Both the position numbers and the translations under genes were made by a program. DNA of 11,871 bases from Actinomycetota bacterium (GTDB lineage Bacteria; Actinomycetota; Thermoleophilia; Gaiellales; Gaiellaceae), in assembly GCA_013696185.1 (NCBI GenBank), contig JACCZA010000092.1:1-11871 (forward strand), read 5' to 3'. The notes beneath the pieces are model-generated. The model ran no database searches, was not told where the DNA came from, and worked only from the letters and a program-made list of their open reading frames with translations. Of this stretch, positions 1-5,435 are shown one piece after another (position 1 is the stretch's first letter; every line of letters starts with the position of its first letter).

Positions 1-227
1 GGCAGGGCGTCCTCGTCTGCTCCGTCGACGCCCCCGGGCTCGCCACCGCCGGCACCGGCGACGTGCTGACCGGCGTGGTCGCGAGCTTCCTCTCGAAGGG
101 CCTCGACCCGAGGACGGCTGCGGCAGCGGCGGCGACGGCACACGGGGTGGCGGCGGGTTGCGTGCCGCAGGCGGCCGGCACGATCGCGAGCGACGTGGTG
201 GCCGCGCTGCCGCTCGCGCTCGCATGA
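1..227 (+). CDS. nnrD: ADP-dependent NAD(P)H-hydrate dehydratase, C-terminal part (5' end outside window)
   Basis: The first complete codon in frame is at base 3, and 74 residues precede the TGA at 225-227. The stretch GLATAGTGDVLTGVVASFL is the signature of the YjeF C-terminal (ribokinase-like) domain. Its GTGD holds the catalytic aspartate and the anion-binding glycines. The family uses ADP or ATP to dehydrate the S form of damaged NADHX and NADPHX back to NADH and NADPH in the cytoplasm. The usual Ala-rich terminal helix region follows (AHGVAAG, then SDVVAALP), so the C-terminus looks complete. Whether an N-terminal epimerase domain (NnrE) is fused cannot be seen. The stop overlaps the next gene's start as ATGA. 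Finding nnrD close upstream of alr is a common bacterial arrangement and supports the call. Confidence 0.9.
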   Translation, partial: QGVLVCSVDAPGLATAGTGDVLTGVVASFLSKGLDPRTAAAAAATAHGVAAGCVPQAAGTIASDVVAALPLALA

Positions 228-1087
228 AGGTCGAGATCCTCGGCAGCGGCGGCGCGGCCACGATCCCCCGGCCCGGTTGCACCTGCCGTGTCTGCACCGA
301 GGGGCGCGCACGGGGCCTGCCGTACACGCGCACCGGGCCGAGCACGTTCGTCCACGGCCCCGACATCCTCTTCGACACGCCGGAGGAAGCGAAGCTGCAG
401 CTCGACCGGGCGGGTCTCGGCCGGATCGCCGGGTGCTTCTACTCGCACTGGCACCCGGACCACACGCTCGGTCGGCGCGTCTGGGAGACGCGAAACGCGG
501 ACTTTCGTGGCTGGCCACCCGAGGCGAAGCGGGTCACGCGGACGGCGATCTACCTGCCCCAGCAGGTCGCCGCCGACTTCCGCACGTACCTCGGCGGCCG
601 GGAGCACCTGGAGTTCATGGCCGCGCGGGGCTGGATCGACGTGATCGAGCTCGTCGACGGCGAGTCGGTCGACCTGGACGGGTACTCGATCACGCCGTTC
701 CGGCTCGCGGAGGACTACGTCTACGCGTTCGTCGTCGAGGGGGAGGGCAAGCGGCTGCTGATCGCCCCCGACGAGCTGAACGGCTGGAGCCCGCCGGTGT
801 GGGTGCGCGAGGTCGACCTGGCCGTGCTCCCGCTCGGGTTCTGCGAGCTCGACCCGTTCACCGGCGAGCGCCGCGTGCATCCCGCGCATCCCCTGATCCG
901 CGTCGAGGCAACCTTCGAGGAGACGCTCGGGATCGTCCGCGAGCTGGGCGCGGGCCGCACGGTCTTGTCGCACGTCGAGGAGATGGACGAGCTCTCCTTC
1001 GACGATCTCCTGCGCCTCGAGCGGAAGCTGGCCGACGACGGCCTGTGGGTCACGTTCGCCTACGACACCATGCAGGTGGACGTGTAG
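224..1087 (+). CDS. PhnP-like metallo-beta-lactamase-fold metallohydrolase
   Basis: A 287-residue protein starting at the ATG that overlaps the nnrD stop; the in-frame GTG at 158 would only add residues lying within nnrD. The N-terminus MKVEILGSGG is the first strand and glycine turn of the MBL fold. C19-x-C21-x2-C24 matches the structural zinc cysteines typical of the PhnP subgroup. The metal motif HxHxDH is H75, H77, D79, H80 (SHWHPDH). Further likely ligands are D183 (IAPDELNGW) and H250 (VLSHVEE). The histidine usually found between the HxHxDH motif and the later Asp is not obvious; the corresponding stretch reads FRLAEDYVYAF, with E163 and D164. PhnP-type enzymes hydrolyse cyclic phosphodiesters (for example 5-phosphoribosyl 1,2-cyclic phosphate), but no other phn gene is nearby, so the substrate is unknown. 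A general phosphodiesterase role is equally likely. Co-transcribed with nnrD and alr. Confidence 0.8.
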   Translation: MKVEILGSGGAATIPRPGCTCRVCTEGRARGLPYTRTGPSTFVHGPDILFDTPEEAKLQLDRAGLGRIAGCFYSHWHPDHTLGRRVWETRNADFRGWPPEAKRVTRTAIYLPQQVAADFRTYLGGREHLEFMAARGWIDVIELVDGESVDLDGYSITPFRLAEDYVYAFVVEGEGKRLLIAPDELNGWSPPVWVREVDLAVLPLGFCELDPFTGERRVHPAHPLIRVEATFEETLGIVRELGAGRTVLSHVEEMDELSFDDLLRLERKLADDGLWVTFAYDTMQVDV

Positions 1088-1095
1088 GCACGCCG

Positions 1096-2115
1096 GTGGA
1101 GCGCTCAGAGGTGACGATCGATCTCGGCGCGCTGCGGCGGAACGTCGGGACGCTCCGGCGCGCGGCCGGTCCCGCCGAGGTCTGGGCAGTCGTGAAGGCC
1201 GACGGCTACGGACACGGCGCCGCCGACGTCGGTCGCGCGGCGCTGCAGGCGGGTGCGCGTGCGCTCTGCGTCGCGACGCTCGGGGAGGCGCTCTCGCTGC
1301 GCGCCGCGATCCCCGAGTGCCGGTTGATCGTCCTCGGCCCCGTGGTCGAGGCGGACGTCGCCCGAGCCCGCGAGGCCGAGCTCGAGCTGGTCGTGTCGAC
1401 GAGCGCCGTTCCGGAGCGGATCCCGGTGCACCTGAAGCTCGACACGGGGATGGGCCGCTGGGGGCTCTCCGAGCTGACGAGGGCTCCGGCGCACGTCGTC
1501 GGGGTGATGAGCCACCTGGCGAGCGCCGATTGCGACGAGGACTTCACGAGGCGGCAGATCGAGCGCTTTCTCGAGGCTACGTCTGCCTGGAAGCACGTAA
1601 CGCGCCACCTCGCCAACAGCGCGGGCGCGCTGCGCTATCCCGCCGCGCGGCTCGACGCCGTCCGCTGCGGCATCGCGCTCTACGGGCTCTCGCCCTTCGG
1701 AGCCGACCCCGGAGGCGACGGCCTCGAGCCCGTGCTGTCCTGGACGAGCTACGTCGCGCAGGTGAGGCTGCTCCGGCAGGGAGAGAGCACGGGCTACGGC
1801 AGGCGCTTCCGGGCCGGGGCGCCGACGTGGGTGGGGATCGTCCCCGTGGGCTACGGGGACGGCTTCCGGCGCGATCTCACCGGGACGCAGGTGCTCGTCG
1901 ACGGGGAACCGCGGCCCGTGCTCGGCAGCGTCTCGATGGATGCCTTCGCCGTCGAGCTCCGGCGCGAGCTCCCGCCGGGCGCGCCGGTCACGCTCGTCGG
2001 CGGCGGCCTCCTCCTGGAGCAGCACGCCGTTATCGCCGGCACGATCACGTACGAGCTCGCCTGCGGCATCCGCTCCGATCCGGCGCGCGCCCGCCGCGTC
2101 CTCGTCGATGCGTGA
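1096..2115 (+). CDS. alr: Alanine racemase (PLP-dependent), compact form
   Basis: Interconverts L- and D-alanine for peptidoglycan. The PLP lysine is K34 in AVVKADGYGHG. Other recognisable sites are the carbamylated-lysine position K114 and R121 (LKLDTGMGRWG), H140 (SHLASAD), the PLP-nitrogen Arg R190 (RCGIALYG), the catalytic Tyr Y234 (STGYGRRF), M281-D282, and Y319 (TITYELACGI). The length is 339 residues against about 370-390 for most family members. Shortening falls in the barrel between K34 and H140, while the Y234 to M281 spacing is the same as in the Geobacillus enzyme. Start choice: GTG 1096 preserves the residues before IDL and lies 8 bases after the upstream stop. GTG 1111 is the alternative, with GGAG at 1098-1101 at good spacing, and would give 334 residues (MTIDLGAL). 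All catalytic positions checked are present, so it should be active. Confidence 0.92.
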   Translation: MERSEVTIDLGALRRNVGTLRRAAGPAEVWAVVKADGYGHGAADVGRAALQAGARALCVATLGEALSLRAAIPECRLIVLGPVVEADVARAREAELELVVSTSAVPERIPVHLKLDTGMGRWGLSELTRAPAHVVGVMSHLASADCDEDFTRRQIERFLEATSAWKHVTRHLANSAGALRYPAARLDAVRCGIALYGLSPFGADPGGDGLEPVLSWTSYVAQVRLLRQGESTGYGRRFRAGAPTWVGIVPVGYGDGFRRDLTGTQVLVDGEPRPVLGSVSMDAFAVELRRELPPGAPVTLVGGGLLLEQHAVIAGTITYELACGIRSDPARARRVLVDA

Positions 2116-3130
2116 GCGCGTGCGTCAGCTGCTCGCGGGGGAGGAGGCGTGGATCGTGGGCGGCGCCGTGCGCGACAGCCTGCTCGGGCGCTTCGCGACG
2201 ACCGACGTGGACGCCGTCTGCCGCGAGCCCGAGCTCGCTGCGCGCCGGTACGCGCGGCGGTTCGGCGGGGCGCCGTTCGCGCTGTCCGGCGAGCACGGCG
2301 CGTGGCGCGTCGCGAGCGGCGAGGGCACGGTCGATTTCACGCCCTTGCACGGGACGATCGACGAGGATCTCGCGCGGCGCGACTTCACCGTGAACGCCAT
2401 GGCGGAGCCGGTCGCGGGCGGCGAGCTGCTCGATCCGCACGGCGGCCGTGGCGATCTGCAGCTGCGGCTGATCCGCCACGTGTCCGACGGCGTCTTCGAC
2501 GACGATCCGTTGCGCCTCCTGCGCGCTGTCCGGCTGGGGGATCGGCTCGACTTCTCGCTGGCGGGGGAGACGGCCTTGCTGATCCGAGCACGCGCCCACC
2601 TGGTGCGCCGCGCCGCAGGGGAACGCATCCTGGCTGAGCTCGACCAGCTCTCGGCCACGGGTTGGTCCGAGCTCGAGCGCGCCGGCCTGCTCCAGCAGCT
2701 CGGCGGCTCGCTGCCCGACGTGCCGCTCGACCGATCAGCGCGACAGCTCTGGCTCGTGCAGATCTTCGGGGAGCGGCTCTTCGAGTACCCGCTCTCGGGC
2801 GAGCTCCGGCGCTTCGCGCGGACGATGCTGCGGGCCGAGCGTCCGGGCGACGGCTCGCCGCGCGCGATCCACCGCTTCCGCCGCGCGACCGAGCCGTGGT
2901 CGCTCGAGGCGCTGTCCTTCATGGGGGCGGCGGATCTCCGCGAGGCAGTGCTGAGCGCCCGCCGGCGGGATCCCGCCGGGCCGCTGCTGCGCGGCGACGA
3001 GCTCGGATTGCCGCCCGGGCCGGAGATCGGCCGCCTGCTCGAGCTGATCGACGAGGAGCGGGCCGTCGGCACGGTGACGACGCGCGAGCAGGCGCTCGAG
3101 CTCGTGCGGCGGGAGGCCCGTCCGGCCTGA
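2108..3130 (+). CDS. CCA-adding / poly(A) polymerase family tRNA nucleotidyltransferase, short form
   Basis: A 340-residue protein whose ATG overlaps the alr stop by 8 bases, implying translational coupling; no Shine-Dalgarno sequence is visible. The class II nucleotidyltransferase head domain is clear: VGGAVRDSLLG (17-27), the metal-binding DxD as D33-V-D35, RRDFTVNAMA (90-99), the LDPHGG turn, and the DDDPLRLLRAVR block (about 131-143). The C-terminal tail (GPEIGRLLELIDEE, then TTREQALELVRR) resembles the body/tail of CCA-adding enzymes. The family adds or repairs the 3' CCA of tRNA, or in some lineages adds only CC, only A, or poly(A). There is no room for the C-terminal HD domain found in many actinobacterial CCA enzymes of about 480 residues, so this may be a partial-activity paralogue. 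Which nucleotides it adds cannot be told from the sequence by eye. Confidence 0.82.
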   Translation: MRERVRQLLAGEEAWIVGGAVRDSLLGRFATTDVDAVCREPELAARRYARRFGGAPFALSGEHGAWRVASGEGTVDFTPLHGTIDEDLARRDFTVNAMAEPVAGGELLDPHGGRGDLQLRLIRHVSDGVFDDDPLRLLRAVRLGDRLDFSLAGETALLIRARAHLVRRAAGERILAELDQLSATGWSELERAGLLQQLGGSLPDVPLDRSARQLWLVQIFGERLFEYPLSGELRRFARTMLRAERPGDGSPRAIHRFRRATEPWSLEALSFMGAADLREAVLSARRRDPAGPLLRGDELGLPPGPEIGRLLELIDEERAVGTVTTREQALELVRREARPA

Positions 3131-3212
3131 GGGGCGACCGACGCAGGGGCGGGGCGACGGGGCGGTTACGGATCCGCGTCCGGCGGCATAAGCCACGGAT
3201 CGGCCTCGATCG

Positions 3213-3219
3213 AAGGGAG
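3213..3219 (+). promoter_or_regulatory. Shine-Dalgarno site of the small membrane protein gene
   Basis: AAGGGAG lies 7 bases before the ATG at 3227. It fixes the start of a short gene that could otherwise be dismissed. No convincing TANNNT -10 was found in the 96-base gap before it, which holds only a direct repeat of GGGGCGAC (3131-3138 and 3151-3158) and the palindrome CGGATCCG (3169-3176). The gene may be read through from the operon upstream. Confidence 0.7.
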
Positions 3220-3226
3220 CACGGCC

Positions 3227-3388
3227 ATGTCCAGCCAGTTCACTCCTCCGCCCGGCGGCCTCGCCGAGTCGACGGGAAACCCGCGCACCGACCTCTCGGA
3301 GGACGAGACGATCGCCGTCACGATCGTCGTCGCACTCGTCGTCCTCGGCCTCATCCTGCTCCTGATCGGCGGCGCGCTGGCGTTGTAG
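3227..3388 (+). CDS. Small single-span membrane protein, unknown function
   Basis: A 53-residue open frame from ATG 3227 to TAG 3386-3388. The N-terminal half is polar and proline/serine-rich (MSSQFTPPPGG, then TDLSEDET). Residues about 30-53 form one continuous hydrophobic stretch rich in Val, Ile and Leu with a GG near the end (VALVVLGLILLLIGGALAL), which would span the membrane. There are no positive residues after the helix, consistent with a tail-anchor-like protein with its N-terminus in the cytoplasm, though topology is only an inference. The strong ribosome site at proper spacing and the clean split into polar and hydrophobic halves argue that it is real. No family recognised. It sits between the nnrD-alr operon and a zinc-ribbon gene on the same strand. 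Confidence 0.72.
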   Translation: MSSQFTPPPGGLAESTGNPRTDLSEDETIAVTIVVALVVLGLILLLIGGALAL

Positions 3389-3401
3389 ACAGGGCCGGCG
3401 C

Positions 3402-3423
3402 CCCGGAGTACGTTCTCTCCGGG
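3402..3423 (+). promoter_or_regulatory. Palindrome flanking a candidate -10 of the zinc-ribbon gene
   Basis: A perfect 7-base inverted repeat, CCCGGAG (3402-3408) and CTCCGGG (3417-3423), surrounds an 8-base centre. The centre contains TACGTT (3409-3414), a TANNNT -10 candidate. Transcription from it would start near 3421 and leave a leader of about 19 bases carrying the Shine-Dalgarno site. The element could be an operator, or a hairpin ending the transcript of the small upstream gene, although no T run follows. Neither role is proven. Confidence 0.4.
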
Positions 3424-3425
3424 AG

Positions 3426-3432
3426 AAGGAGG
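3426..3432 (+). promoter_or_regulatory. Strong Shine-Dalgarno site of the zinc-ribbon gene
   Basis: AAGGAGG lies 7 bases before ATG 3440. It is the best match to the 16S anti-Shine-Dalgarno consensus seen in the window and fixes the start codon. It contrasts with the leaderless starts elsewhere. Confidence 0.8.
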
Positions 3433-3439
3433 AGGGTCG

Positions 3440-3787
3440 ATGCGGGCGTGTGGAGGTTGCGGCGGGTCGATCGAGGGGCGGTTCCGCTTCTGTCCCTGGT
3501 GCGCCGCGCCGCTTCGCCTCAAGCTCGTCGAGTTCTTCCGGGCAGACCCTCGGATCGAGGGCGGGAGCGGCAAGGCGCTGCGGGTGTCGCGCTACCTTGC
3601 CCCCGGCGAGGAGGGTCACGTCCGCTTCAGCGTCTGGACCGAGGGCTCCACGGGAGCCACCGCCGAGTCGGCCCTCTCCCTCGACGAGGCCGAGGCGGAG
3701 CGGCTCGCCCGGTACCTGCTCGCGGGCGTCCGGCGCCCGCCGGCGAGCGCGCGGCTGAGGGCGCTGATCGCCGAGCTTCGCCGCTAG
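3440..3787 (+). CDS. Zinc-ribbon protein, unknown function
   Basis: A 115-residue protein. The N-terminus holds a treble-clef or zinc-ribbon arrangement of two CxxC pairs: C4-x2-C7 and C18-x2-C21 (ACGGCGG and FCPWCAAP). The rest (about 25-115) is not recognised. It begins with a basic and aromatic segment (LKLVEFFRADPRIEG), continues with probable beta strands (KALRVSRYLA and HVRFSVWTEG), and ends in a charged, helix-like C-terminus (LDEAEAERLARYLLAG and LRALIAELRR). No catalytic motif is seen. Such ribbons serve in protein, nucleic acid or structural zinc binding, so no specific function is assigned. It ends 3 bases from the stop of the convergent dehydrogenase gene, leaving no space for a terminator between them. 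Confidence 0.78.
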   Translation: MRACGGCGGSIEGRFRFCPWCAAPLRLKLVEFFRADPRIEGGSGKALRVSRYLAPGEEGHVRFSVWTEGSTGATAESALSLDEAEAERLARYLLAGVRRPPASARLRALIAELRR

Positions 3788-3790
3788 GGA

Positions 3791-4534
3791 CTACCGGTAG
3801 GCGCGGCGGCCGGCGAGCCTGCCGACGAGGCCCGGCGCGATCGCCTGTGCGAGCGCGAAGGGCCGGTACCAGCCGGGCACGAACGTCTCGGTGCTGCCCC
3901 GCTCGAGCACCGAGAGCACGTGCTCGGCGACCTGCTCCGGCTTGATCACGGAGCGCCGGAAGAAGCCGCTCGCGAGCACCGAGCGCTGCGGGAAGCCCTC
4001 CGTCTCGACGAAGCCCGGATTGACCGTGTGGACGTGAATGCCCCGCGGGCGCAGCTGCATCGCCGTCGCCCGCGAGAACGCGAGCTGTGCGTGCTTGGAG
4101 GCCGAGTAGGGGCCTGAGGGCGCGAAGGCCACGGTGCCCGCCACGGAGACGACGTTGACCACGTGGGCCGGGCGGCCGCGCTCGAGCCCGGGCAGGAATG
4201 CGCGCAGGCACCAGACGCCGCCGAGGTAGTTGACGCGCAACACCTCCTCGATCCGCTCGGGCTCGAGCTCGAGGAAGCCGCTGCGACCGGGGATGCCCGC
4301 ATTGTTGACGAGCAGTCCGAGCGCCGGATGGCGCTCGAGCACTGCCGCAGCCGTCCGCTCGACCGCGGCCCGGTCGCCGACGTCGCAGACCTCGACCTCC
4401 CCGTCCACCTCGGCCGCCAGCGGCTCCAGCCGGTCCCGCCGCCGCGCGAGCAGCACGCAGCGCCAGCCCCGACCCGCGAGCGCGCGGGCGATCGCCGCGC
4501 CGATGCCGCTCGAGGCGCCGGTCACGACGGCTAT
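3791..4534 (-). CDS. Short-chain dehydrogenase/reductase (SDR); start codon uncertain
   Basis: A classical SDR: TGASSGIG binds the nicotinamide cofactor, followed by NNAG, an active-site serine in VVSVAG, YSASK (YxxxK) and VNPGFVETEG. Numbering from GTG 4525 gives N74-N75-A-G, Y140 and K144. Substrate unknown; a C-terminal tail of about 35 residues (WYRPFALAQAIAPGLVGRL) is common in SDRs that act on lipids or polyketides, which is only suggestive. The first canonical start in frame is GTG 4525, but it would give MTGASSG and remove most of the first Rossmann strand. An ATA codon at 4534-4532 would give MAVVTGASSGIG, a textbook N-terminus, and overlaps the upstream gene's stop as ATAG. The coordinates use that ATA (247 residues). 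With GTG 4525 the product is 244 residues. Last gene of the protease operon. Confidence 0.85.
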   Translation of the reverse strand: MAVVTGASSGIGAAIARALAGRGWRCVLLARRRDRLEPLAAEVDGEVEVCDVGDRAAVERTAAAVLERHPALGLLVNNAGIPGRSGFLELEPERIEEVLRVNYLGGVWCLRAFLPGLERGRPAHVVNVVSVAGTVAFAPSGPYSASKHAQLAFSRATAMQLRPRGIHVHTVNPGFVETEGFPQRSVLASGFFRRSVIKPEQVAEHVLSVLERGSTETFVPGWYRPFALAQAIAPGLVGRLAGRRAYR

Positions 4535-5406
4535 TCGCTGAACGTCCGTACCGTCTCCAGGTTGATCGCGACAGTGTCCTCGATCGGCTCCGCGTACCCA
4601 CCGGCAAGCGTCACGCAGACCGGCACACCGGCTGCGCGCAGCCCGTCGCGCACGAGTCGATCGCGTGCGGCGAGTCCTGCGGAGGTGAGCGCGAGCCGCC
4701 CGAGCCGGTCGCCGGCGTAAGGATCTGCACCCGCGAGGTAGAAGCAGAGCTCAGGTCGCGCCCGTGCGATCGCCCGGGGTAGGAGCCGGGAGAGGCCGTC
4801 GAGGTAGCGCTCGTCCTCGGTGCCGTCGGGCAGATCGAGCTCGAGGTCGCCCGGCACCCGCTTGAAGGGGTAGTTGCGGAAGCCGTTGATCGCGAACGTG
4901 AAGGCGTCGGGATCGTCGGCGAGGAGCGCGTGGGTGCCGTCGCCCTGGTGAACGTCGAGATCGACGACGAGCACACGCCGCACGCGCGGGCGGAGCGCCT
5001 GTCGCACGGTGACGACGTCGTTGAAGACGCAGAAGCCCCGGCCCGCGTCGGCGAAGGCGTGGTGTGTCCCTCCGCCGAGGTTCGCCGCGACGCCGTCCTC
5101 GAGCGCCGCGCGTGCAGCCTCGTGCGTGGCCCCGACAGCCCGGCGAGCTCGCTCGACGAGCCGCTCGGACCACGGGAGCCCCAGTGCGAGCACCTCCCGC
5201 CGAGCGAGGTCGCCGCGGCGTACGCGGGCCAGGTAGGTGAGCTCGTGTGCCCCGCGGAGCTCGCGCCACGTCGCGCGCGGCGCCTCGTGAACCGAGACGC
5301 CGGGCAGACGCGCTGCGCCCTCACGGACGAGGCGGTACTTCCCGAGCGGGAACCGGTGCCCTTGCGGCAGCGGATAGGTGTAGAGGTCGTGCGCGAACGC
5401 GCGCAG
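4531..5406 (-). CDS. Histone deacetylase-family zinc amidohydrolase (start codon uncertain)
   Basis: Numbered from CTG 5406 the protein has 291 residues. The arginase/deacetylase fold motifs are in order: YTYPLPQGHRFPLGKY near the start, GGGTHHAF (H115, H116, the general base/acid pair), GFCVFNDV, DLDVHQGDGT (zinc ligands D151 and H153), AGADPYAGDRLGRLALT (zinc ligand D228), and LAGGYAE (Y271, the transition-state tyrosine). All catalytic positions are present, so it should be an active deacetylase. Bacterial members remove acetyl groups from polyamines, acetylated proteins such as acetyl-CoA synthetase (AcuC), or natural products; which applies here is unknown. Homology begins 29-35 bases after the protease stop, yet no ATG, GTG or TTG is available there. 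CTG 5406 is the only near-cognate codon in the right place, and no Shine-Dalgarno site precedes it. Confidence 0.87.
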   Translation of the reverse strand: MRAFAHDLYTYPLPQGHRFPLGKYRLVREGAARLPGVSVHEAPRATWRELRGAHELTYLARVRRGDLARREVLALGLPWSERLVERARRAVGATHEAARAALEDGVAANLGGGTHHAFADAGRGFCVFNDVVTVRQALRPRVRRVLVVDLDVHQGDGTHALLADDPDAFTFAINGFRNYPFKRVPGDLELDLPDGTEDERYLDGLSRLLPRAIARARPELCFYLAGADPYAGDRLGRLALTSAGLAARDRLVRDGLRAAGVPVCVTLAGGYAEPIEDTVAINLETVRTFSE

Positions 5407-5435
5407 AGCGGGTCGCCCGGAGGGGGAGCTCGACG

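Noticed and set aside
277..1095. N-terminal extension of alanine racemase
   Set aside because: It overlaps the metallo-hydrolase in another frame and is Arg/Pro/Ala-rich shadow sequence; family homology begins at about 1111.
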